Below, piece after piece: positions 17,529-26,807 of a stretch of 64,000 nucleotides of DNA. Source of the stretch: Bacteroidota bacterium (GTDB lineage Bacteria; Bacteroidota; Bacteroidia; AKYH767-A; OLB10). Where the stretch lies: assembly GCA_016699635.1 (NCBI GenBank), contig CP064983.1, forward strand, positions 2,356,001 to 2,420,000. The letters run 5' to 3'. Within the stretch, counting starts at the first letter, position 1; the number at the start of each line of letters is the position of its first letter. A model generated the notes under the pieces. That model was given only the letters and a program-made list of their open reading frames with translations, was not told the DNA's origin and made no database searches. Both the position numbers and the translations under genes were made by a program.

Positions 17529-18029
17529 TCAATCAGGTGTTTTTAATGAATAAACTGAAAGCAATGTGCCGTTTTCTATATTGTCATATTCATATTTTAA
17601 GCCCAACTTAGTCAATAGTTTTATTGATTTAATATTGTCAGGTTTTGTGACACCAATTATTTTAGCATAAACTTTAACTTTTATGAGTATATCAAGGTAA
17701 AACCTGCTTGCTTCAAATGCATAGCCCTGACCTTCATATTGTGGTAGGAAAGCAAAGCCGATGTCAGGAAATTCCTGGTTATCGCGATTCAATAAGGTTA
17801 TTATTCCGATAGGTTTTCCGGAAGATTTTAGTTCTACTATATGATTGTAATAACCTGAATGTGCCAAAATGTTTTCAATATATTTTAATGCATCATCATG
17901 ATTATTAATATTTCTTTCACCGATAAATTCTTTCCATCCATTTGTGTTTAACAACTCAATAATGAATGATGTATCATTTGTGTTGAGTGGACGTAAATGT
18001 AATCGTTGTGTTTCTTTATCTATAAACAT
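17529..18029 (-). CDS. GNAT acetyltransferase, RimJ/RimL type
   Basis: 166 residues. It opens with the family pattern TQRLHLRPLNTNDTSFIIELLN, and the acetyl-CoA binding region appears as IGFAFLPQYEGQGYAFEASRFYLD (the Q/RxxGxG/A element in modified form). VTKPDNIKSIKLLTKLGLKYEYD follows the usual N-x-x-S-x-x-x-x-x-K-x-G motif. Such enzymes acetylate alpha-amino groups of proteins or small amines; the target here is unknown. Complete, with no operon partner. Confidence 0.9.
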   Translation of the reverse strand: MFIDKETQRLHLRPLNTNDTSFIIELLNTNGWKEFIGERNINNHDDALKYIENILAHSGYYNHIVELKSSGKPIGIITLLNRDNQEFPDIGFAFLPQYEGQGYAFEASRFYLDILIKVKVYAKIIGVTKPDNIKSIKLLTKLGLKYEYDNIENGTLLSVYSLKTPD

Positions 18030-18138
18030 GAAAATAATATTGCCTGAAATGGTCTAATGCAAAGGCTTGCAGCAATTACAAAAATATAGAACAATTTCAG
18101 GCAATTTGGCCATGAATGTAAACGAAAGGTTAAGAATT

Positions 18139-18891
18139 TTATTCTTTAACTTTTCTGACTCTTACTTTCCATTCTTCAGGGCCTTTTAAAATGTATTCCC
18201 ATTTAAAAGGCACTTCGCTTTCTGCTTCCATCTGATAGTAGAGTGGAAGTGGGTCATGATCGTTTATAAATTCAAATGCTTCACCTGGGTTTATTGCAGC
18301 AAAGGCATCATAAAACATTTCATGTCTTGTTGCCGGAGGAAATGGTCTGAGGTCAAATTCTTCAACAACAGAAAATCCATCATCGCCTAGTACCGCTACT
18401 TTCAGTTTTGTAATGTGTACAACCACTTCACCAGCTTCTTGTTTTTTGTAAATCCAACGATGCTTACCTTCAAGCTTTTGAATAAAGATGCCATGTATTT
18501 CTTTTGGGTCTTCGGCAGCGATAATCTCCATAGTACTGCCTTGCTCCATCATACCATAACGATGAAAAACTATTTGTTTCCATTCAGACACATTAGCTTT
18601 TCGTAAATCCAATAAGGTTGAGATGTCAGAAAATTCTCTTCCTTGTGAAGCTTCAGTTCTGGTAACTTTTACTTTCCATTCTCTTCCACCTTTGTTTAAA
18701 TAGTCCCAACCTACTACATCACCGTAGATTGAGCGAAACTCATAATAAAGCGGTATGGGATCATGATCATTAATAAAAATAAAACTTTCACCCACGGGAA
18801 GTTCTTTAAAAAGCTGAATCAGTTTTTTATGTCTTTCAATAGGCACATGCACACGCATGTCCATTTCTTCTGATATTTTGTTGTTTATCAT
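18139..18891 (-). CDS. DUF2249-repeat protein (three domains)
   Basis: 250 residues made of three DUF2249-like units. The first (about 13-75) and third (about 178-247) both carry FINDHDPxPLYY and end in GxEWKVKV/RV. The middle unit (about 97-165) keeps the fold pattern but is degenerate, with IIAAEDPKEIHGIF in place of the motif. The biochemical role of DUF2249 is not known to me; related proteins often occur with hemerythrin-like or nitrogen-oxide metabolism genes. The gene is divergent from the acyl-CoA synthetase at 19082 and shares with it an intergenic region with a Crp/Fnr-like dyad. Confidence 0.85.
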   Translation of the reverse strand: MINNKISEEMDMRVHVPIERHKKLIQLFKELPVGESFIFINDHDPIPLYYEFRSIYGDVVGWDYLNKGGREWKVKVTRTEASQGREFSDISTLLDLRKANVSEWKQIVFHRYGMMEQGSTMEIIAAEDPKEIHGIFIQKLEGKHRWIYKKQEAGEVVVHITKLKVAVLGDDGFSVVEEFDLRPFPPATRHEMFYDAFAAINPGEAFEFINDHDPLPLYYQMEAESEVPFKWEYILKGPEEWKVRVRKVKE

Positions 18892-18913
18892 AATAAAAGT
18901 ATTTAAATACTTG

Positions 18914-18921
18914 CAAAAGTA
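18914..18921 (-). promoter_or_regulatory. -7 element for the DUF2249 gene
   Basis: TACTTTTG on the minus strand matches TAnnTTTG and lies about 23 bp upstream of the start. No clear -33 element was found. Confidence 0.45.
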
Positions 18922-19010
18922 GTGTTTCTATTTGTTTTTAAATGTAAAAGTCCTGTCACAAATGAGTTTTTGATTCAACATCGCAGCACTTCTGTGAGAA
19001 AATTTTTAAA

Positions 19011-19028
19011 ATATGATTCGGGTCATAT
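19011..19028 (+). promoter_or_regulatory. Crp/Fnr-like operator dyad
   Basis: ATATGA-N6-TCATAT is a perfect dyad with 6-bp arms and the TGA-N6-TCA core of Crp/Fnr-family sites. Its centre lies about 42 bp before the start site predicted from the promoter at 19028-19056, which is where class II activators bind. It could also act on the divergent DUF2249 gene. Confidence 0.5.
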
Positions 19029-19056
19029 TGCAACAGATTTTATGAATGTAGTTTTG
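19028..19056 (+). promoter_or_regulatory. Promoter of the acyl-CoA synthetase gene
   Basis: TTG at 19028-19030 and TAGTTTTG at 19049-19056 are separated by 18 bp, a good Bacteroidota -33/-7 pair. The start codon follows 26 bp later. Confidence 0.6.
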
Positions 19057-19081
19057 CAACTTTTGAAATAGAAATTAGATA

Positions 19082-21139
19082 ATGGTTATTTCTCAACTTA
19101 TTCAGCCCAAAAGTATTGCTGTAATTGGTGCTTCTGATAATACTACCAAGCCCGGTGGCATGGTATTGCAGAATCTTATTAATGGAAAATTTGAAGGAAA
19201 AATATTTGCAGTAAATCCAAAACCGGTAAGTTTTGAAGGAGTAACCTATGTTTCCGAACTAAATCATTTGAAAGCTGTTGACTTGGCAATTATTGCTATA
19301 CCTGCAAGTCAATGCTTGGAAACAGTCAGGACTTTGCTAAAGATGGGTACTAAAGCATTTATTGTTTTTTCAGCTGGTTTTTCTGAGGCGGGCGAGCGTG
19401 GAATAGAACTCGAAAAAGAGCTTACTGATATGGTGAATAAAGCAGGAGGCACTTTAATAGGACCCAATTGCGTTGGTATTATTAGTGAAAAATATAAGGG
19501 TGTTTTCACTACTCCTGTACCGGAGTATGATCCACAGGGATGCGAGTTAATTTCAAGTTCCGGTGCAACTGCAGTGTTTATTATGGAGTCTGCGTTACTT
19601 ACCGGATTAAGGTTTTCTAATGTTTATTCAATTGGCAATGCAGCACAGACAGGTGTTGAAGAAATTCTTGAATATCTTGATGTAAATTTTGATGAGCATA
19701 AGAGTCCAAAGGTTCAGCTGCTTTATCTTGAGCAGGTAAAAAAGCCGTTTAAGTTTTTAAAACATACAACATCGCTCATTCAGAAGGGATGTCGGATAGC
19801 TGCAATAAAATCAGGCTATTCAGAAGCAGGAGGCAGAGCTGCATCATCGCATACCGGTGCATTAGCCACGGCAGATAATGTTATCCGTGCATTGTTTCGT
19901 AAAGCAGGTATTGTGTATTGCAGTAGTAGAGATGAGTTAATAGCAGTAGGAAGTGTTTTTCAGTCTAAGGAATTAAAAGGAGAAAATATTGCAATTATCA
20001 CCCATGCGGGAGGTTCTGCTGTAATGCTTACCGATGCACTAACTTCAAACGGCTTGAATGTACCGCAATTTGATTCTGATAAGGCAGCAACATTGTTGTC
20101 AAAACTTAATCCGGGATCGTCTGTAAATAATCCAATAGATTTTTTAGCAACAGGAACAGCAAAACATCTTGGAGAGATTATTGATTTTTGTGAAGGCTAT
20201 GATGTTGTTGATGCTATGGTTGTAGTTTTTGGCAGCCCCGGTTTGTTTAATGTAAAAGATGTGTATGAGTTACTCGATAAAAAAATGAGTGCTTGTACAA
20301 AACCAATTTATCCTGTATTGCCATCGTTGATTAATGCGGAGAAGGAGATTAAGCAGTTTTTGTCAAAACGCAGAGTTAATTTTCCTGATGAGGTAAATCT
20401 TGGAAAAGCACTGGCTCATGTATATACATCTACAAAATATCGTTTTGAAAAAACCACTTTGCCTGAGATGGATATTGTGTCCGTTCGTTCTATCATCAAT
20501 ACCGCCCAAAATGGCTATCTTGATGCTCAAACAAATCAGGAGTTACTTGCTGCAGCCGGTATAGCACAGGCTGAACAGTTAATTATTTCAGACAAGAGTC
20601 AGTTTGAGAAAGTCAATAGCAAGATAAAATTTCCTGTTGCCATGAAAGTGATAGGACCTGTGCATAAAACAGAAGTCAATGGTGTGATGTTAAATATTAA
20701 TAGCATTGAACAAGCATTAAATGCATTTGAAATACTCATGAAAATTCCAGATGCATCTGCAGTTTTGGTTCAGGAGATGGTTAAGGGTGAGGAGTTATAT
20801 TGTGGTGCTGTAAGACAAGGAGATTTTGGACATGTAGTTTTGTGCGGACTTGGTGGTGTGTTTTTAGAATTGCTTCAGGATACAGCTTCTGCATTGGCAC
20901 CAATGTCTTATGGTGAAGTAAAATCAATGGTTGAATCTTTAAAAGCCTATCCGCTTTTCAAAGGCTATAGAAATAAAAAAGGTTTGAATGAAGAAAAGTT
21001 TATTGAAATTGTGATGCGTATTGCACTTGTACATATTGCTCCTGAAATAAGCGAACTGGATTTGAATCCAATAAAAGCAGATGAGCATAACATGATAGTT
21101 GTTGATTCAAGAATATGCATTGACAAAAACGGAAGATAG
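19082..21139 (+). CDS. Acetate--CoA ligase (ADP-forming) family protein, fused alpha-beta
   Basis: 685-residue cytosolic enzyme that interconverts an acyl-CoA plus ADP and phosphate with the free acid plus ATP. The N-terminal CoA-binding domain shows IQPKSIAVIGASDNTTKPGG. The ligase domains include LIGPNCVGIIS and SSHTGALATADN, which holds the phosphorylated histidine. The C-terminal ATP-grasp domain (after about residue 480) shows FPVAMKVIGPVHKTEVNGV, VLVQEMVKGEELYCGAVR and ELDLNPIKADEHNMIVVD. Both halves are present, with no acetyltransferase domain as in Pat. The substrate could be acetate or another short or branched acid. The start is supported by the promoter and dyad just upstream. Confidence 0.92.
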   Translation: MVISQLIQPKSIAVIGASDNTTKPGGMVLQNLINGKFEGKIFAVNPKPVSFEGVTYVSELNHLKAVDLAIIAIPASQCLETVRTLLKMGTKAFIVFSAGFSEAGERGIELEKELTDMVNKAGGTLIGPNCVGIISEKYKGVFTTPVPEYDPQGCELISSSGATAVFIMESALLTGLRFSNVYSIGNAAQTGVEEILEYLDVNFDEHKSPKVQLLYLEQVKKPFKFLKHTTSLIQKGCRIAAIKSGYSEAGGRAASSHTGALATADNVIRALFRKAGIVYCSSRDELIAVGSVFQSKELKGENIAIITHAGGSAVMLTDALTSNGLNVPQFDSDKAATLLSKLNPGSSVNNPIDFLATGTAKHLGEIIDFCEGYDVVDAMVVVFGSPGLFNVKDVYELLDKKMSACTKPIYPVLPSLINAEKEIKQFLSKRRVNFPDEVNLGKALAHVYTSTKYRFEKTTLPEMDIVSVRSIINTAQNGYLDAQTNQELLAAAGIAQAEQLIISDKSQFEKVNSKIKFPVAMKVIGPVHKTEVNGVMLNINSIEQALNAFEILMKIPDASAVLVQEMVKGEELYCGAVRQGDFGHVVLCGLGGVFLELLQDTASALAPMSYGEVKSMVESLKAYPLFKGYRNKKGLNEEKFIEIVMRIALVHIAPEISELDLNPIKADEHNMIVVDSRICIDKNGR

Positions 21140-21140
21140 T

Positions 21141-21833
21141 TTATACAGCACTTCTAAATGCATTTAAATATTTATTGATGTAATTTAATTTTTCTTTCGA
21201 TTTATATTGTTGTATAAACCTTGGATGATCTAAGACTGTCATTTTTTTAAACAGATTAGCTTTTTTGTTTATTTCACTGATGAATAAAGCATTTTTCTTA
21301 CCTAAAATAAAAACTTCAGAGGTAATTAAACCCAAATTGATATGTTTTTTTAAAGTTTCTATCATGTAATCTTTAAGCATTAGAAACAGAGTTGCATCAT
21401 CATAGTAATTTGCATTAAGCCAGTTGCGATTTTTCTTGCGAACGATAGCTAATGGAAAAGGCGAGTTGATATAAAAATCACTATAGAACGATTTTGCACC
21501 ACCGTAAGATTGAATCATATCGTACATAAATACAGAAGAAACTTCATGCGTGTGTGCTGATTGCATTTTTATTTTACAAACACTTTCCAAACGTTTTGTG
21601 TCTGTGAATGGTACTCCGGTAACACCTGCACCATGCCTGCTTGGATTTATGCCGATAATGAATTTTCGCTTTTTATTGTCGTTATAAAATTCTTTATAAA
21701 ACTGCTGCATGACAATAGTAGTTTCCGGATTGTCATTAAAAGGATTAAGGACATCAAAACCCGGAGGCAATTTACCTGAATAGATTAAACTTTTATTGAA
21801 GGTTATTACCCTGTCTGCAAAAGTATTTTTCAC
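21141..21833 (-). CDS. SMUG2-like uracil-DNA glycosylase family protein
   Basis: 230 residues of the SMUG-type branch of uracil-DNA glycosylases (the DUF4918/SMUG2 group), which remove uracil or oxidised pyrimidines in base-excision repair. The active-site region is IIGINPSRHGAGVTGVPFTD, and LDHPRFIQQYKSKE supplies the second motif (HP-R/S-type loop). SSVFMYDMIQSYGGAKSFYSDFYI fits the family's specific insert. Complete. It converges on the synthetase gene with only 1 bp between stop codons. Confidence 0.88.
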   Translation of the reverse strand: MKNTFADRVITFNKSLIYSGKLPPGFDVLNPFNDNPETTIVMQQFYKEFYNDNKKRKFIIGINPSRHGAGVTGVPFTDTKRLESVCKIKMQSAHTHEVSSVFMYDMIQSYGGAKSFYSDFYINSPFPLAIVRKKNRNWLNANYYDDATLFLMLKDYMIETLKKHINLGLITSEVFILGKKNALFISEINKKANLFKKMTVLDHPRFIQQYKSKEKLNYINKYLNAFRSAV

Positions 21834-21868
21834 TAATTGTAATTTTTAAAATAGCGTTGGATAGAAGA

Positions 21869-22291
21869 TTATAAAAGCAAATTATCATTGTTATCCAAAT
21901 CCCAAAAAGGATTGAAGGCAACTTCAAAAAGATAGCCATCTAAATCTTTAAAATAACCACTATAGCCACCCCAATATACTTTTTGTGCCGGTTTAACAAC
22001 TGTGCCACCAATTGAAGCAACCTGTTTCATTATGAAATCTACTTCTTTTTCAGAATGTGTATTGTGCGATATAGTTAGCCCATAAAATTCCGATGAGTGA
22101 TACGTAAGTGTTGCATCATCAGCAAGGTCTTTCAGTGGATGTAGTGCCAGAACAATACCGCCAAGTTGAAACAATGCAAGGCCATCCATACTTTTGTCTG
22201 ACCTTTTCCAGCCAAGACCTTTTTCATAAAAGTCAAGTGATTTTTGAAAATCTTTAACTCCTAAAGTTATCAGATTTAATTTCTGACGCAT
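21869..22291 (-). CDS. VOC (glyoxalase/bleomycin resistance) family protein
   Basis: 140 residues with the two beta-alpha-beta-beta-beta modules of the vicinal oxygen chelate fold: LITLGVKDFQKSLDFYEKGLGW at the N-terminus and GGYSGYFKDLDGYLFEVAFNP at the C-terminus, the latter containing the metal-ligand Glu. The FQLGGIVLALHPL strand carries a candidate His ligand. Substrate unknown; such proteins include lyases, dioxygenases and drug-binding proteins. Confidence 0.9.
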   Translation of the reverse strand: MRQKLNLITLGVKDFQKSLDFYEKGLGWKRSDKSMDGLALFQLGGIVLALHPLKDLADDATLTYHSSEFYGLTISHNTHSEKEVDFIMKQVASIGGTVVKPAQKVYWGGYSGYFKDLDGYLFEVAFNPFWDLDNNDNLLL

Positions 22292-22388
22292 AATATTTAA
22301 CTTTATAATTAATTATTCACTTATGGGTCAAACTTACTGATACTTTTAAAAATTTTTAGAAATTTCTTTAAACAATTGGAAAATATAC

Positions 22389-22396
22389 TACATTTG
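22389..22396 (+). promoter_or_regulatory. -7 promoter element for the small secreted protein
   Basis: TACATTTG matches TAnnTTTG and lies 52 bp before the start at 22449. Confidence 0.5.
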
Positions 22397-22448
22397 GGTA
22401 ACTTTTGTTCGTTATGGGCGTCATATATTAAACTTAAAAGTTATAATC

Positions 22449-22786
22449 ATGAGAAAGTTCCGCATACTTTATTCAATACTTCCACTACTTTGTTTTGTTA
22501 GTTTTTCGTTTGCAGGTGGTCAGGCTGAAATTAAACAACATGCTTCACCCATACAGTTAAAGTCTGAGAATCATAAGTCTGATGTGCATTGCGATATTCA
22601 TCATGTTAAAGTTTCATTTATTGTTGCAGAAGATGGCTTGGTAAAAGTTTCAAGCATTGGCACACGCAACACCATGTTGCGAGAGTACATTATGAAGAAA
22701 CTTGCTAAGTTGAATTTAAGGGAATGAACGTTGAAGGTAACTACAGTGTCACACTAAGTTTTGACCTGGGAGATAAGTGTACCTGA
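22449..22786 (+). CDS. Small secreted protein of unknown function (frame broken near end)
   Basis: A signal peptide (MRKFRILYSILPLLCFVSFSFAGG, cleavage near residue 23) precedes a short mature domain with SDVHCDIHHVKVSFIVAEDGLVKV and EYIMKKLAKLNL. A base is missing near 22718. Repair continues with GMNVEGNYSVTLSFDLGDKCT and a stop at 22784-22786, giving about 112 residues. VKVSFIVAEDGLVKV followed later by YSVTLSFDL is loosely like TonB-C-type small domains, but this is weak. Periplasmic or outer-membrane location is inferred from the signal peptide only. Confidence 0.7.
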
Positions 22787-22874
22787 TTAATGCTGTAGTT
22801 TTAGAGATACATTTTTAGTTAAGCTTATATTTCCATCTGATATAGGCAAAATATTTTCTTTCTTTGACCTTGAG

Positions 22875-24005
22875 ATGGAAGCCATTTATTTAGACTATAA
22901 TGCTACCACACCTGTAGATGAACGTGTGCTGGAAAAGATGTTGCCTTGTTTTTCAAAAAAATTTGGTAATGCTGCAAGCAATACACATGCTTTTGGATGG
23001 ACAGCAAAAGAAGCAGTTGAGATTGCCCGCGAAAAAACGAGTGCTCTTATCGGATGCGAGCCTCGAGAATTATATTTTACATCAGGCGCCACAGAAGGAG
23101 TAAATCTGATTATTAAAGGTGTTTATGAAAGTTATTCAAAAAAGGGGAAACACATCATCACCTATGCAACAGAACATAAAGCTGTTCTTGATACCTGTAA
23201 GTATCTGCAAACAATTGGCGCAGATGTAGAAATTTTGCCTGTTGAACGAGATGGCTTACCTGATCTTGATTTATTTAAAAAGTCTTTGCGTGCAGATACC
23301 ATTTTAGCAATTGCCATGTTTGCCAATAACGAAACAGGAGTTTTGTTCCCAATCGCAGAGATGGGTGATATATGCAGAGGCCATGATGTGATTTTCTTTT
23401 CTGACACTACTCAGGCTGCAGGTAAAGTTTTATTTGATGTCAAAGAAAGTAATATAGATTGTTGTGTTTTGTCCGCTCATAAAATGTATGGGCCAAAGGG
23501 TGTAGGTGCAGTTTATATCAGTCGGAAAAATCCAAGAGTTTCTGTTCAAGCACAATTGCATGGTGGTGGTCATGAAGGTGGTATGCGCTCCGGAACATTA
23601 AATGTCCCGGGAATTGTAGGGCTTGGTGAAGCATGTCATATTGCAGAGAAAGAAATGTGGGACAATGGAATTTTATTATCGTCACTTCGCACAAGACTTG
23701 AGCAACAATTAGAGTCAGATGGAAGTGTGATGATAAATGGAAGTATAAAGAATCGTTTGAATAATACATCCAATCTTACATTCAAGGCAATAAAGAGCGA
23801 GGACCTTATAAAAGAAATCAGACCTGTTGCCGTTGCAGCAGGTTCTGCTTGCACTGCGGCATTGCCACAACCGTCACATGTATTGCTTGCAATGGGGTTG
23901 ACAGAAAAAGAGGCTTATAATTCTGTGCGTTTCAGCCTCGGAAAATATACTACTGCACATGAAATTGATTTAACAATTGAAAAAATCAGAAAAATTATTT
24001 CTTGA
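22875..24005 (+). CDS. Cysteine desulfurase (NifS/IscS-like)
   Basis: 376-residue PLP enzyme that removes sulfur from cysteine and carries it as a persulfide for Fe-S cluster or tRNA thiolation. It begins with IYLDYNATTPVDERVLEKMLP. The PLP lysine is K203 in LSAHKMYGPKGVGAVYI, and the catalytic cysteine is C326 in AAGSACTAALPQPSHVLLAMGL. HGGGHEGGMRSGTLN is the family's conserved glycine-rich block. The stop overlaps the upstream edge of polA (5 bp between stop and its ATG), so the two are probably co-transcribed. No iscU or suf genes are nearby. Confidence 0.93.
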   Translation: MEAIYLDYNATTPVDERVLEKMLPCFSKKFGNAASNTHAFGWTAKEAVEIAREKTSALIGCEPRELYFTSGATEGVNLIIKGVYESYSKKGKHIITYATEHKAVLDTCKYLQTIGADVEILPVERDGLPDLDLFKKSLRADTILAIAMFANNETGVLFPIAEMGDICRGHDVIFFSDTTQAAGKVLFDVKESNIDCCVLSAHKMYGPKGVGAVYISRKNPRVSVQAQLHGGGHEGGMRSGTLNVPGIVGLGEACHIAEKEMWDNGILLSSLRTRLEQQLESDGSVMINGSIKNRLNNTSNLTFKAIKSEDLIKEIRPVAVAAGSACTAALPQPSHVLLAMGLTEKEAYNSVRFSLGKYTTAHEIDLTIEKIRKIIS

Positions 24006-24010
24006 AAAAT

Positions 24011-26799
24011 ATGAATGAAGACAAACGTCTTTTCTTACTCGATGCATATGTATTAATTTATAGGGCATATTTTGCATTTAGCAAAACCCGGCTTGTAAAG
24101 AGCAAGGGACAGAATGTGTCTGCTGTTAGTGGATTTACATCAACGCTTTTTGATTTAATGAGAAGAGAAAAGCCAACACATATTGCCGTAGTGTTTGATG
24201 CCGCGGCAGAAACAACTCGTGCAGCCGAACATAGTTTTTACAAGGCAAATAGACAGGAAATGCCTGAGGATATACAGACATCAGTTCCGTATATCAAAGA
24301 AATTATCAAAGCATTTCATATTCCTATTTTGGAATATGATGGTTATGAGGCTGATGACATAATAGGAACTGTGGCCAAACAAAAGAGGAAGAAGGTTATA
24401 CTGTTTTTATGGTAACACCGGATAAGGACTATGCGCAGTTAGTGTCGCCCAATATTTTTATTTATAAGCCCGGACGTTTAGGTAACGACATTGAAATTTT
24501 GGGAGTGAAAGAAATTCAGGAGAAGTGGGAAGTGGAAAATCCAAAACAGGTAATTGATATTTTGGGTATGTGGGGCGATGCTGTTGACAATATACCGGGC
24601 ATACCCAGTGTGGGTGAGAAAACTGCAAAAAAGTTAATTAAAGAATATGGCAGTATGGAGAATGTGATTGCCAATGCAGAAAACATTAAAGGTAAGTTGG
24701 GTGAAAATATCCGCAGTAATGTTGAACAGGCAAGAATTTCAAAACAATTAGCCACAATAATTCTTGATGTTCCTGTTGAAGTCAATGATGATGATTTATT
24801 AATGTCTTTGCCTGACAAAGAAAAATTATCTCAGCTTTTTACAGAGCTTGAATTCAGGTCTTTGGGTAAAAGAATTCTTGGAGAAGATTTTTCAGTAAAT
24901 CGTGAGATAAAAACAGCCACAACGGCTTCTGTGCAAACTAGTTTATTTGATGATGAGATTGTAAGAAGTGAAAGTGATGTTGTCAGAGGAAAGAATATTC
25001 AGAACACACCACATAATTATACGTTGGTAGAGAATAATGAAGCTATTGATGGTTTGGTTGCAGTATTATTAAAACAAAAAGAAATTTGTTTTGATACAGA
25101 AACATCTTCTTTAGATTATTTTTCATTAAGTATTGTAGGTTTATCATTCTCGTTCAACAGTGGAACAGGCTATTACATTCCTTGTCCAGAAGACTTTGAG
25201 AAAGCAAAAAACATTTGTCATAAATTTAAACCTATACTTGAACATGTTTCAATTATTAAAATAGGACAAAATATAAAGTTTGATATGCTTGTGCTGAAAC
25301 GATATGGTGTTGAAGTGAGAGCACCTTTGTATGACACCATGATTGCACATTATTTAGTTGAGCCTGATATGAAACATGGCATGGATTATCTGAGTGAGAC
25401 TTATCTTGGCTACACACCTGTGCATATTGAAGAACTTATTGGCAAGAAGGGAAAGAATCAGGGGAGCATGCGTGATGTCCCTATTGATAAAATTGCTGAA
25501 TATGCATCAGAAGATGCAGATATAACATTTCAGTTGAAACAAGTGTTGGCACCTATGGTTGAAAAACATGAGGTTGACGGTGTTTTAAAAGATATTGAAC
25601 TGCCACTGATTCCTGTATTGGCCGATATGGAATATGAAGGTGTTAAAATAGATGTGGATTATTTGAACGCTTATTCTAAAGAATTGGAACAAGATATGCT
25701 GAAGTATCGTTCAGCTATTTTTGAAATTGCAGGTTTGGAATTTAATTTAGATTCACCACGTCAGTTAGGAGATGTATTATTTGGACATTTGAAATTACCT
25801 GTTGACAAGAAAACTGCTACGGGGCAACATTCAACCAATGAAGAAGTGTTGAGCAAATTGGCACTTGAATATCCAATTGCCGAGAAGATTCTTGAATACC
25901 GTGAACTTACTAAATTAAAATCAACTTATGTTGATGCATTGCCTCAGATGGTTAATGTCAAAACCGGCAGGGTACATACTACTTTCAATCAAACTATTGC
26001 TTCAACAGGAAGGTTGAGTTCTATTGGGCCCAATCTTCAGAACATACCCATCAGGACAGAGCGTGGACAGCGTGTGCGTAAAGCATTTATTGCACGTGAC
26101 AGCGAACATATATTGTTGTCAGCAGATTATTCACAGATTGAATTAAGATTAGCAGCAGAAATAAGTGGAGATGAGAATATGCTTGAAGCATTCAGGCAGG
26201 GACTTGACATACATCAGGCAACAGCGGCACGTGTTTATAATGTTGCATTAGCTGACGTTACTAAAGAGATGCGTAGCAAAGCAAAGATGGTCAACTTCGG
26301 AATTATCTATGCTATTTCCGCTTTTGGTTTATCGCAACGTTTGGGAATTCCACGAAAGGAAGCTGCTGAATTGATAGAGAATTATTTTATTCAGTACCCT
26401 AAGCTTCGTAACTATATGAGCGAGACATTAGAGTTTGCCCGTCATAATGGTTATGTTAAAACACTTATGGGCAGAAGACGTTATCTGAAGGATATAAATT
26501 CAAGAAATTTTACTGTTCGTGGATTTGCCGAACGCGAAGCAATTAACTCACCCTTACAGGGTAGTGCTGCCGATTTGGTTAAGCTGGCAATGATTCAAAT
26601 TCATGAGGAATTTAAGAGACAAAATCTTAAAACTAAAATGACGCTTCAGGTGCATGACGAACTAGTTTTTGATGCTCATCAAGATGAGGTTGATTTAATA
26701 AAGCCTATTATCAGAGAAAAGATGATTCATGCCATTAAAACCCAAGTTCCTTTAGAGGTAGAAATTGGAATTGGCTCTAATTGGCTGGATGCGCATTAA
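24011..26799 (+). CDS. polA: DNA polymerase I (frame broken near N-terminus)
   Basis: Replication and repair polymerase of about 930 residues. The N-terminal 5'-nuclease domain shows LFLLDAYVLIYRAYFAF, VVFDAAAETTRA, YDGYEADDIIGT and VTPDKDYAQLV. The 3'-5' exonuclease domain looks intact (CFDTETSSLD, IGQNIKFDML, YASEDADITFQL). The polymerase domain has SADYSQIELRLAAEISGD (motif A), KAKMVNFGIIYAISAFGL (motif B) and LQVHDELVF (motif C). One base is missing in an A run near 24390. Motif B has Ala (codon at 26311) where Gly nearly always follows the Tyr. ATG 24011 is a better start than TTG 24002, which overlaps the desulfurase stop. Confidence 0.96.
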
Positions 26800-26807
26800 A
26801 TACTTGC

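Noticed and set aside
24380..24420. Programmed frameshift in polA
   Set aside because: Similar one-base breaks occur in about twenty genes, and no slippery heptamer with a downstream structure is evident, so sequencing error is the simpler explanation.
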